Source of the DNA: Pyrinomonadaceae bacterium
GTDB lineage: Bacteria > Acidobacteriota > Blastocatellia > Pyrinomonadales > Pyrinomonadaceae
DNA: 64,000 nt
Direction: 5' to 3'
NCBI GenBank assembly: GCA_019694395.1
Contig: JAIBCC010000007.1
Coordinates: 124,001-188,000, forward strand
Position numbers and translations under genes: made by a program. Under the pieces are notes generated by a model. The model worked only from the letters and a program-made list of their open reading frames with translations. It did not search any database and was not told where the DNA came from. The first letter of the stretch is position 1, and each line of letters begins with the position of its first letter. This document shows positions 26,681 to 34,666 of the stretch, one piece after another.

Positions 26681-26851
26681 TCGGTTTGAATCCATCTCAA
26701 ACTGTCAATACAAATTTGTCGTTGTTGCGGGTTCGATCCCCGTCGCCCCAGCCAATCAAAAAAATATTTATTGGGGCGTAGCTCAATGGTAGAGCGGCGA
26801 CACTAAGAGCTAAAGATTGACATTAAACGCCGTTGGATTCTGAATGACCGA
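26681..26851 (+). ncRNA. Permuted tRNA-like RNA 2 (Y-RNA-like)
   Basis: Stem pairs from outside in: TCGGT/ACCGA (26681-26685, 26847-26851), GAATCCA/TGGATTC (26688-26694, 26834-26840), TGTCAAT/ATTGACA (26703-26709, 26816-26822). Then the anticodon-stem halves GTCGT (26718-26722) and GCGAC (26797-26801). Inside: variable loop TGTT, T arm GCGGG-TTCGATC-CCCGT (26727-26743), 3' acceptor strand CGCCCCA (26744-26750), GCCA, A/T-rich loop, 5' acceptor strand TGGGGCG (26772-26778), T8-A9, D arm GCTC-AATGGTA-GAGC (26781-26795). Acceptor helix is 7 perfect bp. The permutation point is in the anticodon loop, unlike RNA 1. The only acceptor complement for each 5' half is the 3' half directly upstream of it. 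Confidence 0.82.
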
Positions 26852-26926
26852 AGCAAAGTAGCTCAATGGTAGAGCAATTGCTTTTTAAGCAATGGGATGT
26901 CAGTTCAACTCTGACATTTGCAACCA
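26852..26926 (+). tRNA. Degenerate tRNA-Lys(UUU)-like
   Basis: Linear tRNA order. D arm GCTC-AATGGTA-GAGC (identical to that of RNA 2), anticodon stem ATTGC/GCAAT with loop TTTTTAA (anticodon TTT), T arm GTCAG-TTCAACT-CTGAC, and an encoded A-CCA. The acceptor is poor: only GCAAA/TTTGC (26853-26857 with 26917-26921) pairs, with A-A and G-A mismatches at the ends, while the T stem can be extended to 6 bp. It abuts RNA 2 directly. It could be a decayed tRNA-Lys, or a third tRNA mimic. Whether it is charged is doubtful. Confidence 0.6.
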
Positions 26927-26931
26927 AACAC

Positions 26932-26964
26932 GCGGGGCAGATAGGCTACATCTGTTCCGCTTTT
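26932..26964 (+). terminator. Terminator of the tRNA-like RNA cluster
   Basis: GCGGGGCAGAT (26932-26942) and ATCTGTTCCGC (26950-26960) form an 11-bp stem including two G-U pairs, with a 7-nt loop, followed by TTTT. It ends the transcript that begins upstream of the 244-residue protein. Confidence 0.85.
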
Positions 26965-27116
26965 CTAATTTTAGATCTCCAAGACTTTTCAAACTATAAT
27001 TAAAAGCCTCTAAGCACAAGTTTTGATTTAAAAAACTGGTGGTATTTTAATTTGAGTAGTTGTATTATCCAAAAAGAAAGCCGCTTTTTCACAATTCTTT
27101 GAGAACTGAGGTTGAT

Positions 27117-27782
27117 ATGAAAGTAATTTTATTTTTAGCTTTTTTGATTTTAGTTAGTTCCTGTTCACCAACAAAAACGAAAATGAAAGCCCTGGAATTA
27201 CAAGTTCAAGAAACTCCTGCCCCAGTAACTAAAAATGTTATAACTCCTGAAAATAAAGCTAAACCAAATTTGATTGAAAATCTTATTAATGCACCTGAAC
27301 TGATTAATTATGGCGAAGACGGAGCAATGGATTCTTCCGTTTTGAAGTTATATATTATTGATGATGGAACAACAACTGCACCAGTTAAAGAAGTTGCTGA
27401 TATTGTAGCCCTACGTGAAAAAGCAATTCCACTTTTAATTGAGCATTTGGATGACAATCGTCCGACTTCAGCTACATTTAGCGGCGGATATTTACGGAAT
27501 GGACAAAGAGTCAAAGTTCCTGTTGGACATATTTGTTTGGATATTTTGTTGAATATAGTTGATCACTCATTTTATTTTGATAAAAACTGTGAAATAGAAA
27601 CCCGTTTAGAAGGTTGTATCAAAGATGGTTTCTATTCTCGCCCAGACGATTACTGGATTTTGGGTGAAAATGATAGTAATAATTTTCTTGAACGACCAAT
27701 TGTCAGAATTGTTAAAGCGAATTGGAAAAAGGCTTTTAAACAAGGACGCTTAAAATACAATTTCAAGGTAACCTGGAAATAA
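27117..27782 (+). CDS. Lipoprotein of unknown function
   Basis: 221 residues from the ATG at 27117; the open frame from 27060 adds a basic, unlikely N-terminus. MKVILFLAFLILVSSCSPTK is a lipoprotein signal with lipobox VSSC. The mature part has an EKAIPLLIEHLDDNRPTS stretch resembling one HEAT-type helical repeat (near residue 100), preceded by LYIIDDGTTTAPV. Otherwise unrecognised. The 3' end is 16 nt from the convergent amidohydrolase gene. Confidence 0.65.
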   Translation: MKVILFLAFLILVSSCSPTKTKMKALELQVQETPAPVTKNVITPENKAKPNLIENLINAPELINYGEDGAMDSSVLKLYIIDDGTTTAPVKEVADIVALREKAIPLLIEHLDDNRPTSATFSGGYLRNGQRVKVPVGHICLDILLNIVDHSFYFDKNCEIETRLEGCIKDGFYSRPDDYWILGENDSNNFLERPIVRIVKANWKKAFKQGRLKYNFKVTWK

Positions 27783-27798
27783 ATAGGCTTGAAGTATA

Positions 27799-29301
27799 TT
27801 ACTTCTTCGCTGCCCTCGCTTTCGCTACCATTTCCTTAATTTCTTTCACTAAAGTTGGCGCGTGAAAAGGAATTCCATCTTTAATTGTCCACTCAACGCC
27901 GCCTGTTTTATAAACTTTACCGTCGCGGATTTCTTCGATTCCGGTTGGGTATAAAACCTTGAAATTTTCCAGCGGATTTCCGTTGACGACGATCAAATCT
28001 GCCTTGAAACCGACTCGAATTCGTCCGATCTTGTCTTCTTGCCCAAGAATTTTGGCGTTGTTTGAAGTAACGTGTTGAATAACTTTGAGCGGATGAAAAC
28101 CTGCTTCCTGATGTAATTCGAGTTCACGAATCAGTCCGAATCCATACATTTGATAAATAAATCCGGCATCTTCCCCCGCACCGATCAAGCCGCCGCGTCG
28201 TTCAAATTCTAAAACCGCTTTCATCCAAATTCGATAATTTTCCTTCCAAAATGCTTCGTCCGTTGAAGTCCAGCCGATAAAATATGAGCCGTGATTGGAT
28301 GGATTCGGCTTAAAATATTCTTCCAGAACGGGATGCAAGAATTCAGCAAAGGCAGGATTTGACTGTGCTCTTTGCAGATCACGCGAGGCTTCGTAAATAT
28401 CAAGTGTCGGATCCCAGGCGACTTTGGCTTCGATCATCGCGTCAAAAACTTTCATCAATTTGTCCCAATTCGCCTCGCGCCAGAGCCTGCCAGCATAACG
28501 AAAACGATCGACTTCGTTGTTGTAGTTGTAGTTTGACGGAAAGTTTTGCCTGCCCGATTCAATTGCTGCGTCGGGAATTCCATACCAGTGTTCAATGCTG
28601 GTCGTGCCAAATCTTATATCGTCCCAGGTATTTGTTTCTTCAACGCCGGTGTGATGAGCCACCCGCATCCCAAGCTTATGTGCCTCGTCTTCCATCGCTT
28701 CCATAATGTCGCGATCCACTCCGAAAAGTTTGATCCCGTCAAATCCGGCTTGTTTCAATTCCCTGACTTTCGGACGAGCCTCTTCTAAAGTTTTTACGCC
28801 CAAAAACATTCCGTAAGCAAAGATTCGCGGCGCGGGAAGTTCATTTTTCGCGCTTTTCTCTTTCCATTCCAGAGTTTTTTTGGTTGCGCCGACATCGCGC
28901 ACTGTGGTTATTCCGCAAGCGAGCCACATTTTTGTGCAATATTCAACGGGTTGGGGAACGCCTCCTCGCTCGTCCTGAGTGTGTCCGTGAAGATTTATTA
29001 ATCCGGGCATCACATATTTTCCCGTCGCATCAATTTCGACCTCCCCTTTTTCGGGACGTTTAGCAGTTCCCTCCTTAACTGCAACCGGATCAAGCGAAGC
29101 GATTTCGGAAATAACATCATTTGTTACAACAACATCAAATGGTCCGAGTGCAGGTTTTCCGCTGCCATCAATCAGCATTGCATTACGAATGACCAGCCGA
29201 TTGTAACGTTTTTGGGCAACATTTGAAGTTTGGGAAAATGAAGTTAAGACGAAACTGAGCAGAATCAGAATTGAAACGGAGCGCACAAATCTTTTTGACA
29301 T
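27799..29301 (-). CDS. Secreted amidohydrolase (imidazolonepropionase/prolidase-like)
   Basis: 500 residues. A signal peptide (MSKRFVRSVSILILLSFVLTSF) precedes an amidohydrolase of the metal-dependent TIM-barrel superfamily. Metal motif HGH is in GLINLHGHTQDE near residue 104; further ligand histidines are in RVAHHTG (near 217) and TSIEHW (near 236), and the late aspartate in GAGEDAGF (near 376). The C-terminal GFKADLIVVNGNPLEN is the usual second half of the small beta-domain. Homologues hydrolyse Xaa-Pro or cyclic amides; the substrate here is unknown. Divergent from mdh. Confidence 0.85.
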   Translation of the reverse strand: MSKRFVRSVSILILLSFVLTSFSQTSNVAQKRYNRLVIRNAMLIDGSGKPALGPFDVVVTNDVISEIASLDPVAVKEGTAKRPEKGEVEIDATGKYVMPGLINLHGHTQDERGGVPQPVEYCTKMWLACGITTVRDVGATKKTLEWKEKSAKNELPAPRIFAYGMFLGVKTLEEARPKVRELKQAGFDGIKLFGVDRDIMEAMEDEAHKLGMRVAHHTGVEETNTWDDIRFGTTSIEHWYGIPDAAIESGRQNFPSNYNYNNEVDRFRYAGRLWREANWDKLMKVFDAMIEAKVAWDPTLDIYEASRDLQRAQSNPAFAEFLHPVLEEYFKPNPSNHGSYFIGWTSTDEAFWKENYRIWMKAVLEFERRGGLIGAGEDAGFIYQMYGFGLIRELELHQEAGFHPLKVIQHVTSNNAKILGQEDKIGRIRVGFKADLIVVNGNPLENFKVLYPTGIEEIRDGKVYKTGGVEWTIKDGIPFHAPTLVKEIKEMVAKARAAKK

Positions 29302-29461
29302 AAATTTTTCGGTTGCTTTTGAATTGGAAAAGTATCACGGGCAATTTAGCATTAATGATTTGCCAAAGCAAGCAAATTTTCCGGCACTTTTGCCGTTTTT
29401 CTCCAACTATGACAAAATATCTTTTTATATTACATACACTTATTTTAGAGAGGATTAAATA

Positions 29462-30394
29462 ATGGCTGGTAGAAATAAAATTACGGTCGTCGGTGCGGGA
29501 AATATCGGTGGAACAGCCGCGCACTGGATTGCAAGCAAAGAATTAGCCGATGTTGTTTTGGTTGATATTGTCGAAGGAACTCCGCAAGGAAAATGTTTGG
29601 ATTTGGCACAAGCCGCTCCGATTGACGGTTTTGACGTAAAACTCGTCGGCGCAAACGGTTATGAAGAAACCGCAGGTTCTGATGTAGTAATTATTACCGC
29701 CGGTTTAGCACGTAAACCCGGAATGAGCCGCGATGACCTTTTGAAAACCAATGCAGACATCGTTGGCGGCGTGACCGAACAGGTTGCCAAATATTCGCCG
29801 AATGCTTTTATCATCGTAGTTTCTAATCCTTTGGATGCAATGGCTCAGCTTGCCTATGTTCGTTCAGGATTCCCGAAAAATCGTGTTTTAGGAATGGCAG
29901 GAATTTTGGATTCAGCCCGGATGCGTTGTTTTGTAGCCGAAGAATTGAACGTTTCAGTTGAAAATGTGAGCTGTTTCGTTCTCGGCGGACACGGCGACAC
30001 AATGGTTCCGCTTCCCCGCTATTCGACCGTTGCCGGAATTCCGATCACTGAATTGATCGCACCCGAAAGACTTGCCGAAATCGTTAAACGCACAGCCAAT
30101 GGTGGGGCAGAAATCGTCGGATTGTTAAAAACCGGTTCAGCTTTCTATGCTCCTTCATTAGCCGCCGTTGAAATGGCAGAAGCAATTTTGAAAGACAAGA
30201 AGAAAATTTTGCCGTGTGCCGTTTATCTCGAAGGCGAATATGGTATCAACAATCTTTTCGTCGGTGTTCCCGTCAAATTAGGCAAAAACGGTATTGAACA
30301 GATCATCGAAATTTCTTTGACCAACGAAGAACGTGCCGCATTACATAAATCTGCCGGAGCAGTTCAGGAATTGATTGATGTTTTAGGTATTTAA
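29462..30394 (+). CDS. mdh: Malate dehydrogenase (LDH-like)
   Basis: 310 residues. TCA-cycle enzyme interconverting malate and oxaloacetate with NAD. Rossmann start [18 protein letters not shown], then [17 protein letters not shown] containing the substrate arginine loop, [10 protein letters not shown], and the catalytic His in [11 protein letters not shown] (about residue 176). The Arg in the RKPGMSR loop favours malate over lactate. Own terminator downstream. Confidence 0.95.
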   Translation: MAGRNKITVVGAGNIGGTAAHWIASKELADVVLVDIVEGTPQGKCLDLAQAAPIDGFDVKLVGANGYEETAGSDVVIITAGLARKPGMSRDDLLKTNADIVGGVTEQVAKYSPNAFIIVVSNPLDAMAQLAYVRSGFPKNRVLGMAGILDSARMRCFVAEELNVSVENVSCFVLGGHGDTMVPLPRYSTVAGIPITELIAPERLAEIVKRTANGGAEIVGLLKTGSAFYAPSLAAVEMAEAILKDKKKILPCAVYLEGEYGINNLFVGVPVKLGKNGIEQIIEISLTNEERAALHKSAGAVQELIDVLGI

Positions 30395-30417
30395 ACTCCT
30401 TTGGCTAATTAAATTAA

Positions 30418-30450
30418 AAAGGAAAGTCTTTCGGCTTTCCTTTCTTTATT
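30418..30450 (+). terminator. Terminator of mdh
   Basis: AAAGGAAAG (30418-30426) and CTTTCCTTT (30435-30443), 9-bp stem, loop of 8 nt, followed by a T-rich stretch. Confidence 0.8.
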
Positions 30451-30487
30451 TCCAAAACCATTTTTCTATTAATATTAAATTTTTAAT

Positions 30488-31102
30488 TTAGCCATTTACC
30501 CATTTATAGATGTATACATAAGCGGCGTAATTAAAAGTGTCGGTCCCCGAGGCACCACAACCCATTTGGATGTAAATCATTCTTTTTTCCGGATTTTGTA
30601 AATTCTGTGGCGCGTCTGTTTTTAAGACCAAATTAACCTTGCTTCTGACAGCCGTGGCTAGCCAACTTTTTGAACCTTCCGTATTTATAAATCTGGTAAT
30701 ATCTAACGAGCCAAATCCATTTCCTGAACTCTCAACCGAAATAGGATAAGAATCTCCGGGTTTGATGATGTCCGGTAATCTGCTCCAGGTAAAACGTCTT
30801 GTTTGTATCGGTTCCGACCAATACTTACTTTGATACCGCCTTGTCAGATCATATTCTTGTCCCAAGTAAGTGGTGCTCATTTCCCCCCCATTGACTACTT
30901 TGCTAAAAACCTTGTTCCATGGAAGATCCCGGATTACAGTAACTTTCTCAGGCAGAAAAGGTTCAACCCATAAAATCTGTTTACCTGAATATTTCCAGTA
31001 TCCCTGGGCTTTTTTGGGGGTAAAAGCAGCTGCAGAAATTGTCAATAGTCCTATTATTAGAATCATCGGAATGAAAATCTTAAAATTTAATGTCATTTTC
31101 AT
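30488..31102 (-). CDS. Exported protein of unknown function
   Basis: 204 residues. N-terminal signal peptide (KIFIPMILIIGLLTISAAAF, residues 7-26) followed by a Trp- and Tyr-rich domain: GYWKYSGKQILWVEP, RRYQSKYWSEPIQTRRFTWS and, at the end, IQMGCGASGTDTFNYAAYVY. No lipobox. Probably a small beta-sandwich in the periplasm. No family recognised. It stands alone, convergent with mdh. Confidence 0.6.
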   Translation of the reverse strand: MKMTLNFKIFIPMILIIGLLTISAAAFTPKKAQGYWKYSGKQILWVEPFLPEKVTVIRDLPWNKVFSKVVNGGEMSTTYLGQEYDLTRRYQSKYWSEPIQTRRFTWSRLPDIIKPGDSYPISVESSGNGFGSLDITRFINTEGSKSWLATAVRSKVNLVLKTDAPQNLQNPEKRMIYIQMGCGASGTDTFNYAAYVYIYKWVNG

Positions 31103-31327
31103 TGTTTTTCACCTCCATTAACGAGAAATAAATTACTTTTTTATTACCTTTTCAAACATCTTCTCTACCGCAAATATACTCCTTTATTTCAACCCTCCAA
31201 CTTCCCGTAAAATTAAAATCGCTACTTTGTAAATAACAATAAATAATCTACTTTCGCTTATTTCTAAAAACCTCTTTGAGATTTCCTTTTTTATTGTGAA
31301 AAGTATAGGAATGTTTTATAAACAAGT

Positions 31328-31942
31328 ATGCTCAGAAAACGATTTTTTGCCTGGTTTTTACGAAAAGGAGATGGTGTCAATCATAAAATCTATGGACGGA
31401 TCAAAACGAAGCTTTTCCAGGGCATTTTTGGCAAAGTCTTAGAAATTGGTCCGGGAACAGGGGTTAATTTTGAGTATTTACCAAGCGAAATTGAGTGGAT
31501 CGGTATTGAACCGAATGAGTTATTTTGGAAGGATTTGAATGAAAAAGCCGAAATAAAAGGCATTGAATCCGAAATCGTAAAAGGCGAGGGTTCAATGATT
31601 CCAATTCCTAATGAAACTATTGATTTTGTTCTGGTTACGCTCGTTCTATGCTCGGTTTATGATCCTGTTCAAATGATTTCTGAGATAAAACGAATCCTTA
31701 AACCCAACGGAAAACTCATTTTTATCGAACATGTGGCGGCTGAAAAAGGAACCAACCTCAGATTTTTTCAGGAACTCTTTAATCCAATCGAAAGGTTAAT
31801 GGCTGACGGGTGCAACTGTAATCGTGAAACGTGGAAATTACTTGAAAACGCCGGATTTCAATCAGTTGAGATATCGCACAGGAAAATTAACGGATTAATT
31901 CCCTTTGTTTCTCCGCACATAGTCGGTTTTGCCATTAAATAA
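31328..31942 (+). CDS. Class I SAM-dependent methyltransferase
   Basis: 204 residues. SAM motif I is VLEIGPGTGVNFEYL (near residue 37), the acidic motif II region is GIEPNELFW, and the later IPNETIDFVLVTLVLCSVYD (near 95) and GKLIFIEHVAAEKG (near 136) complete the type 11 fold. It resembles the small METTL7-like or phospholipid N-methyltransferase-like proteins, but the substrate cannot be given. Upstream of, and possibly co-transcribed with, the channel gene 66 nt later. Confidence 0.87.
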   Translation: MLRKRFFAWFLRKGDGVNHKIYGRIKTKLFQGIFGKVLEIGPGTGVNFEYLPSEIEWIGIEPNELFWKDLNEKAEIKGIESEIVKGEGSMIPIPNETIDFVLVTLVLCSVYDPVQMISEIKRILKPNGKLIFIEHVAAEKGTNLRFFQELFNPIERLMADGCNCNRETWKLLENAGFQSVEISHRKINGLIPFVSPHIVGFAIK

Positions 31943-32008
31943 AGCCTATCTTTTATAAAATAATTTGAATTTAATAATAATTTAGTAAAATATGTTTCTC
32001 ATTAACCT

Positions 32009-32599
32009 ATGAATAAGAACCGTTTGGAAGCATTTAGCGATGGCGTGATCGCCATTATCATTACAATTATGGTTTTAGAGCTGAAAGTTCCACATGAACC
32101 TGAATTTTCAGCCTTGGTTGAGAAGTTACCGACCTTTTTAAGCTACGTTGTGAGCTTTATTTACGTCGGAATTTATTGGAATAACCACCATCACCTATTA
32201 CATACCAGCAAAAGGGTCAATGGCGCAATCTTATGGGCTAATTTGCATTTGCTTTTTTGGCTTTCGCTGCTGCCATTCGCCACCGGTTGGATGGGAGAAA
32301 ACCATTTTGCACCTGCCACAACCGCTTTTTACGGAATTATCCTGTTATTTGCGGCTCTGGCGTTTAATATTTTGCAGATCAAAATCATTAAAGAACATGG
32401 AAAAGAAGAATCAACCTTGGCAAAAGCGGTTGGAAGCGGGATTAAAGAAAAAATATCACTAAGTTGCTATTTTGTCGGCATTCCGCTCTCATATTTTGTC
32501 AATCAGTGGTTTGGCATTGCGCTTTTTGTGCTCCCTGCGTTTATGTGGTTTATTCCTGATAGACGGATTGAGCGAGAAATAATGAAAGAGGACGAATAA
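32009..32599 (+). CDS. TMEM175-family potassium channel-like protein
   Basis: 196 residues with about six hydrophobic segments. The family signature RxxxFSDGVIAI is at residues 5-16 (RLEAFSDGVIAI), in the first helix that lines the pore. Bacterial members (formerly DUF1211) form tetrameric K+-leak channels. The WNNHHHLLH stretch near residue 56 is also typical. The C-terminus is charged. Confidence 0.88.
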   Translation: MNKNRLEAFSDGVIAIIITIMVLELKVPHEPEFSALVEKLPTFLSYVVSFIYVGIYWNNHHHLLHTSKRVNGAILWANLHLLFWLSLLPFATGWMGENHFAPATTAFYGIILLFAALAFNILQIKIIKEHGKEESTLAKAVGSGIKEKISLSCYFVGIPLSYFVNQWFGIALFVLPAFMWFIPDRRIEREIMKEDE

Positions 32600-32665
32600 T
32601 TCATTGAAATTTTAATTCTTTTTGTATTTTAAGTAATTTATTCGGTTTACGAGCCGACTTTGCCT

Positions 32666-32808
32666 TTGCACAAAGTGTTTTTTACCCTGCATACGATATT
32701 TTTTTTCTGAACGAGGTGATTATGTCCTTGCACTAAGTGATTTTTGCAATGCACAAGGTAATTTTATCTTTGAACAGACTAATTTTTGTTTGTCACAAAC
32801 TGATTTAG
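32666..32808. repeat. Degenerate 20-23 nt direct repeats
   Basis: About seven imperfect units resembling GCACAAAGTGATTTTT follow each other between the channel gene and the aldehyde dehydrogenase gene. Units are diverged and have no unique spacers. No open reading frame of note is present in 32600-33022, so the gap is non-coding. Confidence 0.5.
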
Positions 32809-32856
32809 GTTGAAAATCTATCAATTGAGCTGTTGATTGCAATAAAATTGACGTTC

Positions 32857-32914
32857 TGAGTCCTGCCTTAAGGCGGTTTTGCTTTAATAAATAGCCTGCA
32901 AGAGCAGGAACTCA
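32857..32914. repeat. Imperfect inverted repeat
   Basis: TGAGTCCTGC (32857-32866) and GCAGGAACTCA (32904-32914) pair with one bulged A, around a 37-nt loop that can itself fold. It may be a dispersed palindromic element; function unknown. Confidence 0.45.
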
Positions 32915-32928
32915 AAACTTTTCATCCA

Positions 32929-32978
32929 ATTAAAAGCCCTTTTCAAATGATTTATAACCAACGAAAAGGGCTTTTAAT
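32929..32978. terminator. Bidirectional terminator
   Basis: A perfect 15-bp stem: ATTAAAAGCCCTTTT (32929-32943) and AAAAGGGCTTTTAAT (32964-32978), 20-nt loop. A/T ends give T tracts in both directions; it serves the convergent aldehyde dehydrogenase gene and the channel gene. Confidence 0.85.
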
Positions 32979-33022
32979 AAGTGCAAAGTTATTTGCTTCT
33001 GCGAAGGTGTGGTTTTACCGCA

Positions 33023-34561
33023 CTAGATCTCGACTTCATCGATTTGGGCTTTTTGTAGTTTGCCTGAATAATCAATGTAAAGTGCCTTCCATTCGCTAAA
33101 GATGTCAAGAACCTGAGTTCCTGCTTCGCGGTGACCGTTTCCGGTTCCTTTTGTCCCGCCAAAAGGCAAGTGAACCTCGGCTCCGATGGTCGCGGAATTA
33201 ACATAACAGATGCCGGTATAAAGTTCCTGCATCGCGTAGAAGGCTTGATTAACGTCCTGAGTATAAATTGCAGAAGACAGACCGTATTTAACGTCATTTA
33301 CAATGTCAATCGCCTCTTCCAAAGTCGAAAAAGGAATGACCGAAGTCACCGGACCGAAGATTTCCTCTTGTCCAATTCGGTGGTTTCTGTCAACATCCGT
33401 GAAAACGGTCGGTTCAATGAAAAATCCATGCTTATGATCGCCTTTGGTAAAACGATTTCCGCCGCACGCTAAGTTTGCTTTGTCTTCGTTCTTCCCTATT
33501 TCTATGTAATTCATGATTTTGTCCATCGCTTGCTGGTTAATGACCGGACCGACCTCGGTTTTGGCATCAAGTCCATTGCCAACTCTCAGTTTTTTGGCTT
33601 TTTCAACCAGTTTTTCACAGAATTTTTTATAAACTTTCTTATGCACAACCAACCGTGAAGAGGCTGTGCAGCGTTGTCCGCTGGTTCCGAATGCGCCCCA
33701 CAGAGAGCCTTCGACCGCGTTATCAACATCGGCATCGTCCATCACGATTATAGCGTTCTTGCCACCCATTTCGAGGCTAACGATCTTGTTTTGTGCCGCG
33801 CATTTTTCGGCAATGATGCGTCCCGTATCGGTTGAACCTGTGAACGAGATCAAACGCACATCTTTATGATTAACCAAAGCCGCGCCCGGTTCGGCAAAAC
33901 CATTGACCACATTGACAACACCTTTGGGAATTCCGGCTTCTTCACAGGCTTTGACGAGATTAATTGTTGAAAGAGGAACATCTTCGCCTGATTTGATGAC
34001 CACAGTGTTGCCGCAAACCAATGCGGGAATCAATTTCCAGGAGGGGATCGCCATCGGAAAGTTAAAGGGAGTGATTAACCCGCAAATGCCGACGGGTTGA
34101 CGAACACACATTGCAAATTTATTAGGCATTTCTGCCGGGGTAGTAAATCCGTGTAGCCGCCGACCTTCTCCGGCAGTGTAATAAGTGCAGTCAATTGCTT
34201 CCTGAACGTCTCCACCCGCTTCTTTTAAAACTTTACCCATTTCACGGGTCATTTGTCTGGTGAAATCATCTTTGTTCTCGCGCAAAATCTCGCCTAAACG
34301 GAAAAGAATCTCGGCACGTTTCGGCGCGGGCGTTCTTCTCCAACGAGTTGCCGCATTTTTTGCCGCTTCGACCGCTTTATTGACATCATCCTCGTTTGAT
34401 TTGGGAAATCGTCCGACGACATCGTTCGTGTCGGCTGGGTTTAAGTTCTCAAACCATTCGCCTGACGAAGATTTTACCCATTCGCCGCCGATATAGTTAT
34501 GATAAGTTGTTGGTTTGCTTGATTTTTTATCGGATTTTTTTGCTTCTTTTGCTTTTGACAT
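33023..34561 (-). CDS. NAD(P)-dependent aldehyde dehydrogenase
   Basis: 512 residues. Catalytic Cys is in [12 protein letters not shown] (about residue 297), the general-base Glu in SLEMGGKNA (about 263), and the coenzyme region in FTGSTDTGR. The C-terminal [20 protein letters not shown] resembles aldehyde dehydrogenases of the ALDH7/aminoadipate-semialdehyde type and related GapN-like enzymes. The true substrate is not readable from motifs. The first 14 residues are Lys/Ser rich ([14 protein letters not shown]), a soluble tail. Single-gene unit. Confidence 0.88.
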   Translation of the reverse strand: MSKAKEAKKSDKKSSKPTTYHNYIGGEWVKSSSGEWFENLNPADTNDVVGRFPKSNEDDVNKAVEAAKNAATRWRRTPAPKRAEILFRLGEILRENKDDFTRQMTREMGKVLKEAGGDVQEAIDCTYYTAGEGRRLHGFTTPAEMPNKFAMCVRQPVGICGLITPFNFPMAIPSWKLIPALVCGNTVVIKSGEDVPLSTINLVKACEEAGIPKGVVNVVNGFAEPGAALVNHKDVRLISFTGSTDTGRIIAEKCAAQNKIVSLEMGGKNAIIVMDDADVDNAVEGSLWGAFGTSGQRCTASSRLVVHKKVYKKFCEKLVEKAKKLRVGNGLDAKTEVGPVINQQAMDKIMNYIEIGKNEDKANLACGGNRFTKGDHKHGFFIEPTVFTDVDRNHRIGQEEIFGPVTSVIPFSTLEEAIDIVNDVKYGLSSAIYTQDVNQAFYAMQELYTGICYVNSATIGAEVHLPFGGTKGTGNGHREAGTQVLDIFSEWKALYIDYSGKLQKAQIDEVEI

Positions 34562-34589
34562 ATTATTTTTGAAAAGTAGTTTAAAAAGA

Positions 34590-34649
34590 TTAATGGTTAA
34601 TTATTAATCGTATCTTATTAAAAGACAATTAACAATTAACCACTAATTG
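34590..34649. repeat. Inverted tandem-repeat element (7-nt period)
   Basis: Left arm 34590-34610 has units like TTAATGG/TTAATTA; right arm 34626-34649 has CAATTAA units, complementary to the left. Lies between the htrA and aldehyde dehydrogenase genes. Same architecture as the leu-operon elements but a different unit. Confidence 0.65.
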
Positions 34650-34666
34650 ATAACAACTTACGGACT

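Noticed and set aside
26597..26754. Linear tRNA built from the 5' half of RNA 1 and the 3' half of RNA 2
   Set aside because: Acceptor strands CGCGGGA and CGCCCCA do not pair, while each pairs perfectly with the half in permuted order.
26499..26792. Open reading frame across the tRNA-like RNAs on the plus strand
   Set aside because: It runs through T arms and acceptor strands, has no ribosome-binding site, and its peptide is unlike any protein; the base pairing explains the sequence better.
28359..28706. 115-residue frame antisense to the amidohydrolase
   Set aside because: Arg/Cys-rich shadow of a well-supported gene on the other strand.
32666..32808. CRISPR array
   Set aside because: Units are imperfect, contiguous and lack unique spacers; no cas genes are nearby.
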